Shown here: positions 42,294 through 51,056 of the stretch, piece by piece
Numbering within the stretch: position 1 is the stretch's first letter
Layout of the letters: each line of letters opens with the position of its first letter
NCBI RefSeq assembly: GCF_009258225.1
Contig: NZ_CP043617.1
Location: 2,294,001-2,358,000, forward strand
Direction of reading: 5' to 3'
Source: Sulfurimonas lithotrophica
Lineage (GTDB): Bacteria; Campylobacterota; Campylobacteria; Campylobacterales; Sulfurimonadaceae
DNA: 64,000 bases
Position numbers and translations under genes: made by a program
The notes under the pieces: model-generated
Told to the model about the DNA's origin: nothing
Database searches by the model: none
The model's input: only the letters and a program-made list of their open reading frames with translations

Positions 42294-43559
42294 TTATGCA
42301 TCCATATTTAATGCTTTTTGCATCATTTGATCAGCTGTAGTAATTGACTTTGAGTTTGCATCAAAAGAGCGTTGTAAGACTATGAGCTGTGTTAAAGCCT
42401 CTTCCATAGCAACATTTGAGTTTTCAAGTCTATAAGTGGCAAGTTGTGCACCGATAATATTTTCACCCTCTTCGTTTTGCATAAAAAAAGCATCTCCGCT
42501 ATTGGGTGTCTCTTTAAAATTTGTTCCGCTGACACGTTCAAGTCCTTGATTGTTTCTAAAATGAAAAACGGCGATTTGAGCTATTGAGACTTGTTTACCG
42601 TTTGAGAATGTTGCAACGACTTCGGCATTTCTGTTTACGTCATAACCGACTAAGTCTCCACCTTGTGTTCCATCAGAAGAAGAAGATGATGATATAGGTG
42701 TGTTGGCTATAGAAGTTACCCCTGTATAACCTGAACCAAGATCCATAGAAACCTGTGCACCGTTATTGTTTATAGAGGTTAGCGTAGTAGATACTATAGA
42801 ACCGTCAGTATTAAAGTTTACAACACCGCTTTGTGTGTCATATATAGTAGTACCGTCTAGCGTCTCTGTTGTAGCTACGACATCCCACTGTGTACCTGCT
42901 GCAGTAATTTGCGGATTTGAAAAAGTAAGTTTTAAATGGTTTTTATTTCCCTGTGGATCGATAACTCCCGCACCGATGGTTCTTACTTCATTTTCTGTGC
43001 CGATATTCCCTGCAAAACTTGCATTTGTTGTCGGTTCAGGCGGATAAGTCAATGTATTTGGAAAACTAAGTTTTTGTACTTCTCCTACGTCTCCAAGTGC
43101 CACCTCTTGTGCATCGTTGGTAACTATGTTTGAAGTAAGGTCGATATTTCCTGCCATTGTCCCTAATACATATTCACCTACGGGATTTACAAGGTCTGAG
43201 TTTTGGTCAAAAGTAAAAGCACCTGCACGAGTATACATAGCTTCACCATTATCATCCATCACACCAAACCAGCCATCGCCCTCTAGTGCCATGTCGGTAC
43301 TTCTGTCAGACAGTGCAAAAGAACCTGTCTGTGTATTCATTGTACTTGATTGAAGTTGAGCACCAATCCCTATACTGTTTGCACTAACAGAACTTCCTCC
43401 GGATGCAGAAAGAACGTCTTCAAACATATTTGAAAACTCTGCATTATATCCGCGAAAACCTACCGTAGATATATTTGCAACATTATTTGACGTTATATCA
43501 ATTGCAGCCTGCCCCGATCTTAAACCCGAGATCCCTGTATAAAAAGCTTGCGTCATCAT
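42294..43559 (-). CDS. second, shorter flagellar hook protein (FlgE-like)
   Basis: I chose ATG at 43559 because AGGAGG lies nine bases upstream; an ATG at 43595 would overlap flgD more and has no such site. The 421-residue protein has FlgE-type ends (AFYTGISGLRSGQAAIDITSNN; LTQLIVLQRSFDANSKSITT) and a compact middle. Its size is closer to the usual bacterial FlgE than the 722-residue paralogue. Campylobacter also has two hook-like proteins. One may form the main filament-joining hook and the other a segment or cap-side part; which does which cannot be read from sequence. Confidence 0.85.
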   Translation of the reverse strand: MMTQAFYTGISGLRSGQAAIDITSNNVANISTVGFRGYNAEFSNMFEDVLSASGGSSVSANSIGIGAQLQSSTMNTQTGSFALSDRSTDMALEGDGWFGVMDDNGEAMYTRAGAFTFDQNSDLVNPVGEYVLGTMAGNIDLTSNIVTNDAQEVALGDVGEVQKLSFPNTLTYPPEPTTNASFAGNIGTENEVRTIGAGVIDPQGNKNHLKLTFSNPQITAAGTQWDVVATTETLDGTTIYDTQSGVVNFNTDGSIVSTTLTSINNNGAQVSMDLGSGYTGVTSIANTPISSSSSSDGTQGGDLVGYDVNRNAEVVATFSNGKQVSIAQIAVFHFRNNQGLERVSGTNFKETPNSGDAFFMQNEEGENIIGAQLATYRLENSNVAMEEALTQLIVLQRSFDANSKSITTADQMMQKALNMDA

Positions 43560-43572
43560 GTTAATGCGCCTC

Positions 43573-44277
43573 CTAGTACACTTCTTGAACTTCACTTAAA
43601 GATACGTAGTTAGATCCAACTTTTACCAAAGTATCTCCGTCTTCAAATCTTATAGACTCAATCGGGTAAGCACCCATTCTGGTAGTTTGGGAATTTCCTG
43701 CAGCATCGGTATAACTCGCAGTAACATAGTAAACACCGCTTCCTGCAGAGTCGCCACTTGTAAGCGTACCGTCCCAGTCAAACTGATAAACACCGGAATC
43801 TATACTCTCGGCGATATCTCCGTTTTCATCTTTAGGCAACTCTATAGGGACGGTTGCCACTATATTTCCTTCACTATCCAAGATTTCCACTTCACCGCTT
43901 GCTATGCTTTCGGGAAAATAAACTTCAAAAGATGTAGTATCACCTTCATCGTGAGCTATAGCATTACTACCCAAATCTGCAGTTTTTCCAATGGCAGATA
44001 CAGTAGCAAACTGTTGAGAGTTTGATAAAGAAGCGGCTAATTCTTCTAAAGCTTTATTCGTATTTTCAGCTGATTCCAAAGCTGCTAATTGTGACGTTTG
44101 AGTTAAAATCTTTTCACTGTCCATCGGCTCTGTAGGATCTTGATGCTGAAGCTCTACCAATAAAAGCGTCATAAAATCATCTTTTCCTAACGCTGTTTTA
44201 TCTTCTACACCGTTTGTACTTCCGTCATTATATGCACCGTTTGTAGCTAAGTTTTCTCCGACTGAATTAATTGCCAT
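43573..44277 (-). CDS. flgD: flagellar hook assembly scaffold FlgD
   Basis: The 234-residue protein has the FlgD N-terminal motif KDDFMTLLLVELQHQDPTEP (about 32-51) and a C-terminal Ig/tudor-like region (GVYQFDWDGTLTSGD). FlgD caps the growing hook and is lost when the hook is complete. It lies ten bases after fliK and just before the shorter hook gene, an order like that of Campylobacter Cj0041-0043. Confidence 0.92.
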   Translation of the reverse strand: MAINSVGENLATNGAYNDGSTNGVEDKTALGKDDFMTLLLVELQHQDPTEPMDSEKILTQTSQLAALESAENTNKALEELAASLSNSQQFATVSAIGKTADLGSNAIAHDEGDTTSFEVYFPESIASGEVEILDSEGNIVATVPIELPKDENGDIAESIDSGVYQFDWDGTLTSGDSAGSGVYYVTASYTDAAGNSQTTRMGAYPIESIRFEDGDTLVKVGSNYVSLSEVQEVY

Positions 44278-44287
44278 GATATATCCT

Positions 44288-45778
44288 TTAAGCGTAGTTT
44301 GGAACTACAATTTCAAGTGAGCTTAAAATCTCTTCTTGTTGGTCTTCGCTGTCATAATAACTATATTCTTGACTAGCTTGTTGATTTTGTCTATGATTTT
44401 GCTGTTGCTGATTTGCTTGGCTACCATCAGACGAACCACTATTGAAGTTTAATGAAGCATTTTGTATTCCATTATTATTAAGCTGAACTTTTAAATCGTT
44501 TGCATTCATTGACAACGCATTTATAGCTGCATTGTTAGACGTTATATTTACATGCAGATTTTTACCGCGTTGTATTACGGTTAAATCTACTTCACCTAAT
44601 TTTTGCGGATTTAATTGAACTTTTACCCTTGTAAAGGGTGCTTTGTAATTATCTATAGCTTGTTTAACATCTTGAGATAAATACTTGGTCATCTGTTTAG
44701 CTTCGTTTAGTTTAACTTCAAAACTATCCGCCTTTAATGTACCTAAGGCATCTGTTTTAGATGCACTCTGTTCTCCTGCCTCGCCTCTAAGAAGTGATTC
44801 TAGGGATTTTTGGGCTTCTGTTGCAGCACCGGGTGCAATTACACGTGCTGTTGCAACTGAAAAGTCAGAAGTAAGTTTTGAATTACCGTCCACTTTGAGT
44901 GCTTTTTCACCGCGTAATAATAACTTTAAAGTATCATCAGCCCTTTCTTTAGCAGTTTTTGGTTCGGCTACTTTAAACTCTCTTGCCTGCAAAGTTTGTT
45001 CCGTAGTTACGGATTGAGGTGCAGATTGAGCCTTAAAAAGAGGAGTTTGTTTACTAGCTTCAACAGCCGTAGATGCTTTAGCTTCAGTTTTTACTTTAGT
45101 ATTTTGCTGCTGTATATCCAAGTCTTGTACCTGAGATTTTTGTTGAGTTTCTTTTGTAGATACTTTTTTTGTATTTGCTTTGACATCAACAGCTTCGGTG
45201 TCAAGGTCTGTATTTTTTGAGTTTTGTTTTTTATCTATTGTTTTTTCAGACTTTTCATTGTTTTTAAGTTCGACTAATGATTCACTCGAAATATTTTTTG
45301 AAACTTTATGGGCTTGAACTTCTTCAACCGTAATTTTTGAAATATTTATATCAAATTTTTTGGCAAGCTCCGCTAAACCCTTAAGAGTTTTTGGCAACTC
45401 TTTAATTTGCGATTTTTTATATCCGTCTGTTTGAGTTATTTGATCTTTTAAGTAGTTTTTTGCATCTTTAATAAGTTGTTTTAACTCCGATGAACTAAGT
45501 TCTTTCGTAGCAGAAGGGTTTATCTCTATCCCTTCGTTTTTTAACAATGAAGATAATGTTTCTTCTTTTGAATTTAAAATCGTTTTTGCATCGCCTTGCT
45601 TTGCATCTAAGGCTAAAACAACAGGACCCTTTTGCAAAGTTTTTGAGTTTTTATCTTTTACACCGTGTAAAAGTTCACTAAAAGAGAGTGCACCTTTTGT
45701 TTTTTGTGTTTCATTAGGAGTGGATAAACTTAATGGTGAAGCTGATTTTGAATCACTTTTATTTCCGACGACTATCAC
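44288..45778 (-). CDS. fliK: flagellar hook-length control protein FliK
   Basis: The GTG start at 45778 is preceded by AGGAGG five bases upstream. The 496-residue protein has a low-complexity Lys/Ser/Gln-rich N-terminal ruler region. The C-terminal FliK domain reads VQLNPQKLGEVDLTVIQRGKNLHVNI (about 388-413), followed by a Gln/Asn-rich tail. FliK sets hook length by timed interaction with FlhB. It is the first gene of the hook operon and has its own sigma-54 promoter. Confidence 0.9.
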   Translation of the reverse strand: MIVVGNKSDSKSASPLSLSTPNETQKTKGALSFSELLHGVKDKNSKTLQKGPVVLALDAKQGDAKTILNSKEETLSSLLKNEGIEINPSATKELSSSELKQLIKDAKNYLKDQITQTDGYKKSQIKELPKTLKGLAELAKKFDINISKITVEEVQAHKVSKNISSESLVELKNNEKSEKTIDKKQNSKNTDLDTEAVDVKANTKKVSTKETQQKSQVQDLDIQQQNTKVKTEAKASTAVEASKQTPLFKAQSAPQSVTTEQTLQAREFKVAEPKTAKERADDTLKLLLRGEKALKVDGNSKLTSDFSVATARVIAPGAATEAQKSLESLLRGEAGEQSASKTDALGTLKADSFEVKLNEAKQMTKYLSQDVKQAIDNYKAPFTRVKVQLNPQKLGEVDLTVIQRGKNLHVNITSNNAAINALSMNANDLKVQLNNNGIQNASLNFNSGSSDGSQANQQQQNHRQNQQASQEYSYYDSEDQQEEILSSLEIVVPNYA

Positions 45779-45838
45779 GATATCCTCCTATTTTTCTTTA
45801 GAATATGGAACTTTTGTTTATATATTTTTATATTTATA

Positions 45839-45854
45839 AGCATAAAACATACCA
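45839..45854 (-). promoter_or_regulatory. sigma-54 promoter of the fliK-flgD-flgE' operon
   Basis: The minus strand reads TGGTATGTTTTATGCT, with GG and GC ten bases apart and a G at the seventh position as in the consensus. It lies about 60 bases before the fliK GTG. Confidence 0.75.
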
Positions 45855-45909
45855 ATAATTTATAAAACAAAAATTTTAGATTCAAATTTTTTTACCGATA
45901 TGGTTTACT

Positions 45910-46170
45910 ATGAAAAATTTTTTACTACTAACGTTTTCTTTAACACTTTATGCTGCGGGACCTTTTGATTCGCCGTCGTCAAAGCATTACGATATGTCTG
46001 CATTCCATACGCAAAAAAATTTAGAAAATAAAAAAGCTTCTGAAAATGAAAAAATAATCTGTAGGAAGGTTTGCGATAAAAAAATATATAAAGAGCAGGT
46101 TATAAGCGATGCAATAAACTTTTACAAAAGTTCAAAAATGCATCATTTTGATTCTAACTCAAACAGATAA
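45910..46170 (+). CDS. small secreted protein of unknown function
   Basis: The 86-residue product has a clear signal peptide (MKNFLLLTFSLTLYAA) and a charged mature part with one C-x3-C pair (CRKVCDKK). It is divergent from the fliK operon and shares that intergenic region, and its 3' end overlaps the next convergent gene by 28 bases. I do not recognise it. A periplasmic flagella-related or redox role is only a guess. Confidence 0.55.
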   Translation: MKNFLLLTFSLTLYAAGPFDSPSSKHYDMSAFHTQKNLENKKASENEKIICRKVCDKKIYKEQVISDAINFYKSSKMHHFDSNSNR

Positions 46171-46559
46171 GATAAATCTTTTTTACATACCTTTTTTACT
46201 TTACTTTGAAGATATCCGATTAACTCTTCATCGTCTTCGCCGTCGGCAGGGTATGATACTAAATAGTTTGTAATTTTTTTGGCAAAAAACTCATCAAACA
46301 TATTTTTTACAGTATCAGCACCGTATTTATCGGTATAAGGTAAAACAAAAAAATAATCTTTTTTATAATTTACTATTGAATCTGAGTTACGTAAAATAGA
46401 ACTTAGCGATGTCTTTATTTCATCTTTTGAAAAGTCTGAAAAGTCACAGTAAAGTATTGTTAAACTCTCTGCTCTATTTTCATCAAGTCTGCTTGATATA
46501 CCAATATTTAACTTTATGAGTTGTCTAAAATCGCCATACTTAAAATGTACACCGGCCAT
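46143..46559 (-). CDS. degenerate GGDEF-like domain protein
   Basis: The 138-residue protein resembles the central and C-terminal part of a GGDEF domain: SILRNSDSIVNYKKDYFFVLPYTDKYGAD aligns in pattern with the usual RxxDxxxRxGGDEFxxLLP region, but the GGDEF itself reads YKKDYF. It cannot be catalytic and may bind nucleotide or act as a scaffold. The assignment is by pattern only. An AAAGG site precedes the ATG. Confidence 0.5.
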   Translation of the reverse strand: MAGVHFKYGDFRQLIKLNIGISSRLDENRAESLTILYCDFSDFSKDEIKTSLSSILRNSDSIVNYKKDYFFVLPYTDKYGADTVKNMFDEFFAKKITNYLVSYPADGEDDEELIGYLQSKVKKVCKKDLSYLFELESK

Positions 46560-46597
46560 TATACTTACCTTTTTTTGTGTACTAGTATAGCAAAAAA

Positions 46598-47578
46598 TTA
46601 TAAAATATTATATTTGTTAGCTTCTTCTCTGGATGCCAAGGCAGATGTTTTTTCTTCCTCTCCATCATAAGATATTGAGTATGTGTCTTCCGGATTTGCT
46701 TTTGTGTATGAAAGCATTATGCGACCTGCCAAAGCTTTATCGGATTCCGTTGCATTTTTGCTTAATAATCCGTGAGGCCCCGGAATACCTATTGTTTTTA
46801 AATGGCAATACTTATCATTGTTAATATCTTGAAGGTGGGCATTTTCATCCTTATTGCGTCCTACAACAAGTTTTGCACCCTCAGGCAGTCTTAAATGACG
46901 CCCAAACTTCATAACAGGGATATCTTTTACTTCAAAATCATTCTCATGGGCTATATAGTCAAACATCTTTTTACCAAAGTTCTCATCCGTTAAAAGACAT
47001 CCGCCGCCCGGTGATTCAAAATCTTCCAGCCCTATCTCTTTTGCTAACTCAAGTTGTCTGTCACGTGAACGACCTATAATACCTTCTAGCTTTTCTCTAT
47101 CTACCCAGCCTTTTTCTTCTGCGATAGTCGGTTTTAGTGCTTTTGCACTCATAGGACGAAGTAATAATCCATCTACATCACCGTCTTCTAAAACGGTCTG
47201 CAAAGCATCTTTATTTTGACTCATTGGACGTTGTCCCATTACTTCACCGCTTATTAAGAAACTTGCACCCTCGGCTTCCATAATACGTTTAGCCACTGCA
47301 AACATCTTTGCATGACAATCGATGCAAGGATTAAAGTTTTTCCCGTAACCGTGTTTTGGAGAAAAAAGTACATCTTGAAGAAATTCATTTTCTATATCTA
47401 TAATTTTAAGTTCTGCACCTACTTGATCACACATACTTTGCATATGTTCACGTCTGTCTTTAGTACTTCCAAAACCAGTTGAGATATTTACCGCTATTAC
47501 TTCTATACCTTGATCTATTATAAGTTTCATGGCTAATGTAGAGTCTAGTCCACCCGAGAAAAGAGCTATTGCTTTCAT
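46598..47578 (-). CDS. PP-loop ATP pyrophosphatase, tRNA-thiolation-like (MnmA/ThiI-related)
   Basis: The 326-residue protein begins with the PP-loop FSGGLDST, which binds and adenylates with ATP. A CIDC motif (about 84-87, in NPCIDCHAKM) and a later Cys in GGGCLLTD are placed like the catalytic cysteines of tRNA 2-thiouridylases. The C-terminal region (VVGRNKDENAHL) is family-specific. It probably carries out sulfur transfer to tRNA, but the exact nucleotide is unknown. It stands alone. Confidence 0.75.
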   Translation of the reverse strand: MKAIALFSGGLDSTLAMKLIIDQGIEVIAVNISTGFGSTKDRREHMQSMCDQVGAELKIIDIENEFLQDVLFSPKHGYGKNFNPCIDCHAKMFAVAKRIMEAEGASFLISGEVMGQRPMSQNKDALQTVLEDGDVDGLLLRPMSAKALKPTIAEEKGWVDREKLEGIIGRSRDRQLELAKEIGLEDFESPGGGCLLTDENFGKKMFDYIAHENDFEVKDIPVMKFGRHLRLPEGAKLVVGRNKDENAHLQDINNDKYCHLKTIGIPGPHGLLSKNATESDKALAGRIMLSYTKANPEDTYSISYDGEEEKTSALASREEANKYNIL

Positions 47579-47697
47579 TTACTTCCTTATATTTAGTGTA
47601 ATTTTATCATATTTCCAAATTAAACTACCATTATTTAAACATACACTTATGATACAATAACTACTTTGTAAAATTTTTTTAAAATATAGGAACATAT

Positions 47698-48651
47698 ATG
47701 AAGTCTGTTTATCTATTATTATCTAGTGCATTATTTATAATTTTTTTAGTTGGATGTAGTACTACGACGGAAAAAACTATTATTCCAAAAGAGAAATTAA
47801 AAGGTAAAAAATTAAAGATTAAAACTCTAAAAGAAGCTAAAAAAGCAATTATTTTTATCCATTCAATAAACACTTTAAACAATACGACAATGAATTTATC
47901 AAACAAACGCAAAAGTTTTGCCAATCAATCTCTCTCAAAACAAATTACCGCTTTAAATTCTATCAATGAAACCAGAAAATGTTTTTATGATGGTACACAT
48001 ACTTTTAACGGAAAAATCAAAAAAGAAAAAAATATAACTTTTTACGACACTTCTATCAAATATAAAAACTGTATAGATAATTCATATGATGAAGGGACAA
48101 AAGAAAAAGCTTATGTCATAAACGGTTCTGAACTGACAAGAGGTTCAGGTAAAAACAAAAAAGACAGTTACTCTAATAATTCAATCCATAAACTAAAAGA
48201 TTTTAAAGTCACTTCGAACTTCTACTCAAGTATAACGAATGTTGAAATTAAAAACAGATGGGAAGAAAACAAAATAAACGGCAAATACTCTAACAAACTA
48301 ACTATAAACGGAACAATGTTAGTTTCATACAAATCACCCTTAGTAGGTATGAAAATAAAATATCAAAACTTTGAACTCGAAGAATCCTCCGATGACGGAT
48401 TTGATTATGTATCGTCAATCAACGGAAGCGTTAGTGTAAAATCTACACTAAAAGGGTGTGCAAACGGTCTTTATACTTTAGAGACTATAGAACCGCTTAA
48501 ACTATCTCCCTCATTTAACGGTTTTAATTACGGTGTTTTAGTTATAAACGGTGCAACTTTTGAGTACAACGTTGATGGCACTATCAAAGTAACACTTCCA
48601 AACGGTTCAAAAGGTGTTATAGAAAAAAATGCATCCGTGACCTGTAAATAA
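47698..48651 (+). CDS. lipoprotein of unknown function
   Basis: The 317-residue product has a lipoprotein signal (LVGC near residue 20) and a Lys/Asn-rich, probably beta-rich mature domain with recurring NGS/NGT turns and a few cysteines (Cys113, Cys130, Cys254, Cys316). I recognise no family. It stands alone between the PP-loop gene and dnaG and may be outer-membrane attached. Confidence 0.65.
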   Translation: MKSVYLLLSSALFIIFLVGCSTTTEKTIIPKEKLKGKKLKIKTLKEAKKAIIFIHSINTLNNTTMNLSNKRKSFANQSLSKQITALNSINETRKCFYDGTHTFNGKIKKEKNITFYDTSIKYKNCIDNSYDEGTKEKAYVINGSELTRGSGKNKKDSYSNNSIHKLKDFKVTSNFYSSITNVEIKNRWEENKINGKYSNKLTINGTMLVSYKSPLVGMKIKYQNFELEESSDDGFDYVSSINGSVSVKSTLKGCANGLYTLETIEPLKLSPSFNGFNYGVLVINGATFEYNVDGTIKVTLPNGSKGVIEKNASVTCK

Positions 48652-48666
48652 AACCTAACTTTTAAG

Positions 48667-50295
48667 TCACTTTAGCTTTGAGATAAGTTTTCTAAGACGT
48701 CTTATTTCAAATCCTTTTTGCTCATATGATATATCTTGACGTATATTTATTTTTTTTAGTTCACGGTTATAATGTTTTGATAGAAAAGTATTTAACTCTT
48801 TTTGAAGTTCATCCTCGTTTTGTATTACTTTAATACTCTCATCAACAGAGATAGCCATAATGCTTGGATGCTCTGTTTGATTAGATATTAAAAGAGAAAA
48901 TTCATTCTGATGAAACTGCAATAAAGATGGGTCTAACACATCCAAAACCTGTGTAAGCATATGTGGTTTTTCCAATAATGTTTTAATTAAAGACAATTCC
49001 CACATATCACGATGAGAGGATGTTTGCATAACAGGTGTGTTTGTTTGTGATATATTTGTTTGTTTTGCTATACGTACAAATGAAGGACTTATTGATAATC
49101 TAGATGCAAGATATGTTTTGTATTCCTCTTGAAGAATAGGGGATAATGTTTTAAGATAAGCTATTGCTTCTTGCATACAAGCTTCTTTTGCTTTTGGATC
49201 TTTTAAATCATATAAAGAAAGTATCTCATCCAAAACAAATTCTATAAAAGGTTTAGGTGAGCGAAACATAGATGCAAGTTCATCTACGCGTCCGTCTTTG
49301 ACCATGTCGGCAGGGTCTAATCCACCTCCAAATATAACAACTCCACCCGAAAAACCACCTGCACTAAGAAGCTTAGATGCTTTAAGTGCAGCTGCACGTC
49401 CTGCCTTGTCTCCATCATAAGCCATTACAACTCTTGGTTCACCTTTTCTAAGAAGCGGTAGATGTTCTGGTGTAAGTGCAGTTCCGAGTGTCGCTACGGC
49501 ATTGTTAAATCCTGCCTGATGCAACATGATAACATCAAGATAACCCTCTGTTATGATTATCTCTTTTGTTTTATGAAGTGCTTGTTTTGCATGATGATAT
49601 GCATACAAAAGACGTGATTTGTTGAAAAACGGAGTCTCAGGTGAGTTTACGTATTTTGCCTGATGCCCGCTTATAGTCCTTCCGCCAAAACCGACCAAGG
49701 CTCCGTTTGGTGAGTGGATAGGGAATGTTATACGTTCTATAAAGCGAGAAAAATATCTTCCGTTATCATATCCTACTACACCCATATCCACGGCTTCTTT
49801 AAGAGTGAACATTTGAGATGTTATGTAGTTCATGCTTGATTGTGAATCGGGTGCATAGCCAATTCCAAATTTTTCAACACTGCTTTCATAAATACCGCGT
49901 TCATGCAGATAAGAACTTGCATCTTGACGTGAGGTCAACAAGTTTTGATAATACTCGTTTAGTTTATCCATAACTTGCGAGCGGGGTTTGTTGTTTTTTT
50001 TATCTGTATAAGTAAGTGTAAAATTGTATGTATCTGCAAGTTTCTCAATAGCTTCAGGATAATTTAGCTTTTCATATTCCATAGTAAACTTAATACTGTC
50101 ACCACCTGCCCCGCATCCAAAACAATGGTATATCTGTTTAGCGGGACTGACAACAAAAGATGCAGTTTTTTCATCATGAAAAGGGCATGGCGCTTTAAAA
50201 TTTGCACCTGCTTTTTTCAGCTCAATGTATGAGCCGACAACATCAACAACATCAAGTTGTGCCTTGAGGGCATCTATGGACTCTTGTGTAATCAT
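48667..50295 (-). CDS. dnaG: DNA primase
   Basis: The 542-residue protein has the N-terminal zinc site (Cys37, His40, Cys58, Cys61) and the RNA polymerase domain with TEGYLDVIMLHQAGF and the acidic triad region MAYDGDKAGRAA. A C-terminal helicase-binding region completes it. It synthesises primers for the replication fork with DnaB. Length is a little short of E. coli DnaG, as is common in Campylobacterota. Confidence 0.95.
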   Translation of the reverse strand: MITQESIDALKAQLDVVDVVGSYIELKKAGANFKAPCPFHDEKTASFVVSPAKQIYHCFGCGAGGDSIKFTMEYEKLNYPEAIEKLADTYNFTLTYTDKKNNKPRSQVMDKLNEYYQNLLTSRQDASSYLHERGIYESSVEKFGIGYAPDSQSSMNYITSQMFTLKEAVDMGVVGYDNGRYFSRFIERITFPIHSPNGALVGFGGRTISGHQAKYVNSPETPFFNKSRLLYAYHHAKQALHKTKEIIITEGYLDVIMLHQAGFNNAVATLGTALTPEHLPLLRKGEPRVVMAYDGDKAGRAAALKASKLLSAGGFSGGVVIFGGGLDPADMVKDGRVDELASMFRSPKPFIEFVLDEILSLYDLKDPKAKEACMQEAIAYLKTLSPILQEEYKTYLASRLSISPSFVRIAKQTNISQTNTPVMQTSSHRDMWELSLIKTLLEKPHMLTQVLDVLDPSLLQFHQNEFSLLISNQTEHPSIMAISVDESIKVIQNEDELQKELNTFLSKHYNRELKKINIRQDISYEQKGFEIRRLRKLISKLK

Positions 50296-50353
50296 AAATA
50301 AGATTATACTCGATTGTGCTTTAAAATATGCTAGTGTAAAGTATGAGAAGTGT

Positions 50354-50378
50354 TAAGACAGATTAAAAATCTGTCTTA
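50354..50378 (-). terminator. terminator after the 43-residue peptide gene
   Basis: A perfect 10-bp stem TAAGACAGAT/ATCTGTCTTA with a five-base loop lies 25 bases after the peptide stop and before dnaG. There is no long T-run, so some read-through into dnaG is possible. Confidence 0.5.
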
Positions 50379-50402
50379 GAAGGAGGGAGAAATAAAATCA
50401 GA

Positions 50403-50534
50403 TTAATAAATATCTGAATTTGGATGATTAGGTTTACTAATCGGATTTTGTGTTTCAGGAGTATCGTAGTGTACTATATTGTCAGCCTGAAGAGCACCTA
50501 ATGTTAAAGCGATTGCTAAAATTATCTTTGTCAT
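50403..50534 (-). CDS. 43-residue secreted peptide
   Basis: The ATG at 50534 is preceded by AAAGGA six bases upstream. The product starts with a signal peptide (MTKIILAIALTLGALQA) and leaves a 26-residue mature peptide rich in Asn, Pro and His (HYDTPETQNP, ISKPNHPNSDIY). A hairpin follows. It is not recognised and is the only coding content in the 442-base gap between dnaG and rpsU. Confidence 0.55.
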   Translation of the reverse strand: MTKIILAIALTLGALQADNIVHYDTPETQNPISKPNHPNSDIY

Positions 50535-50671
50535 GTTTTATCCTTTGGTAAGAGCCCATTAGACTCTAAATTTTTAAATCGGAGAAATTTTATCCTATTT
50601 AAAAATTAATAGCCTTGACCTATATCAATAAATCAGATAAATTTACTCCTATTTATAAAAACATATAAAGT

Positions 50672-50700
50672 TTGGTTTTATTTATAGATTTTGCTATAAT
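50672..50700 (+). promoter_or_regulatory. housekeeping promoter of rpsU
   Basis: TTGGTT (50672-50677) and TATAAT (50695-50700) are 17 bases apart, and a TG one base before the -10 makes it extended. The rpsU ATG follows 37 bases later. Confidence 0.7.
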
Positions 50701-50737
50701 TCCAGTTCAAATTTTTAAAGAAAGTGGGTGATGTGAT

Positions 50738-50950
50738 ATGCCAGGTATCGTACTACGTGCTGATGATAATTTTGATGCAGCTTACAGACGTTTCAAGAAG
50801 CAGACTGACCGTAACTTAATCGTTACGGAAGCTCGTGCTCGCCGTTTCCACGAAACTGAAACTGAAAAGCGTAAGAAGTTCAAAATAGCATCTCGTAAGA
50901 AAATGCTTAAACGTCTTTATATGATGAGACGTTACGAATCACGCCTATAA
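50738..50950 (+). CDS. rpsU: 30S ribosomal protein S21
   Basis: The 70-residue, very basic protein matches bS21 from the start ([21 protein letters not shown]) to the arginine-rich tail ([13 protein letters not shown]). S21 helps bind the initiation region of mRNA on the 30S subunit. Its codon use is more GC-rich than the neighbours, as expected for a highly expressed gene. It has its own promoter and a UUCG hairpin after the stop. Confidence 0.97.
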   Translation: MPGIVLRADDNFDAAYRRFKKQTDRNLIVTEARARRFHETETEKRKKFKIASRKKMLKRLYMMRRYESRL

Positions 50951-50970
50951 TATAAGCCTTCGGGCTTGTA
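50951..50970 (+). terminator. UUCG-capped hairpin after rpsU
   Basis: AAGCC-TTCG-GGCTT extends outward with weaker pairs to about 8 bp and lies directly after the rpsU stop. The stable tetraloop suits a terminator or 3' protective hairpin; the T-run is poor. Confidence 0.55.
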
Positions 50971-51056
50971 TTACTCTACTAATTAACCAAACCTCAAAAC
51001 CTTTTTATACTTACTCTATTTATTTTTGTTGATATAATTTTAAAAAAGAGAATACT

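Noticed and set aside
44288-45778. Long plus-strand frames across the fliK gene as real genes
   Set aside because: They are antisense shadows of a well-supported flagellar gene, with no ribosome sites or recognisable domains.
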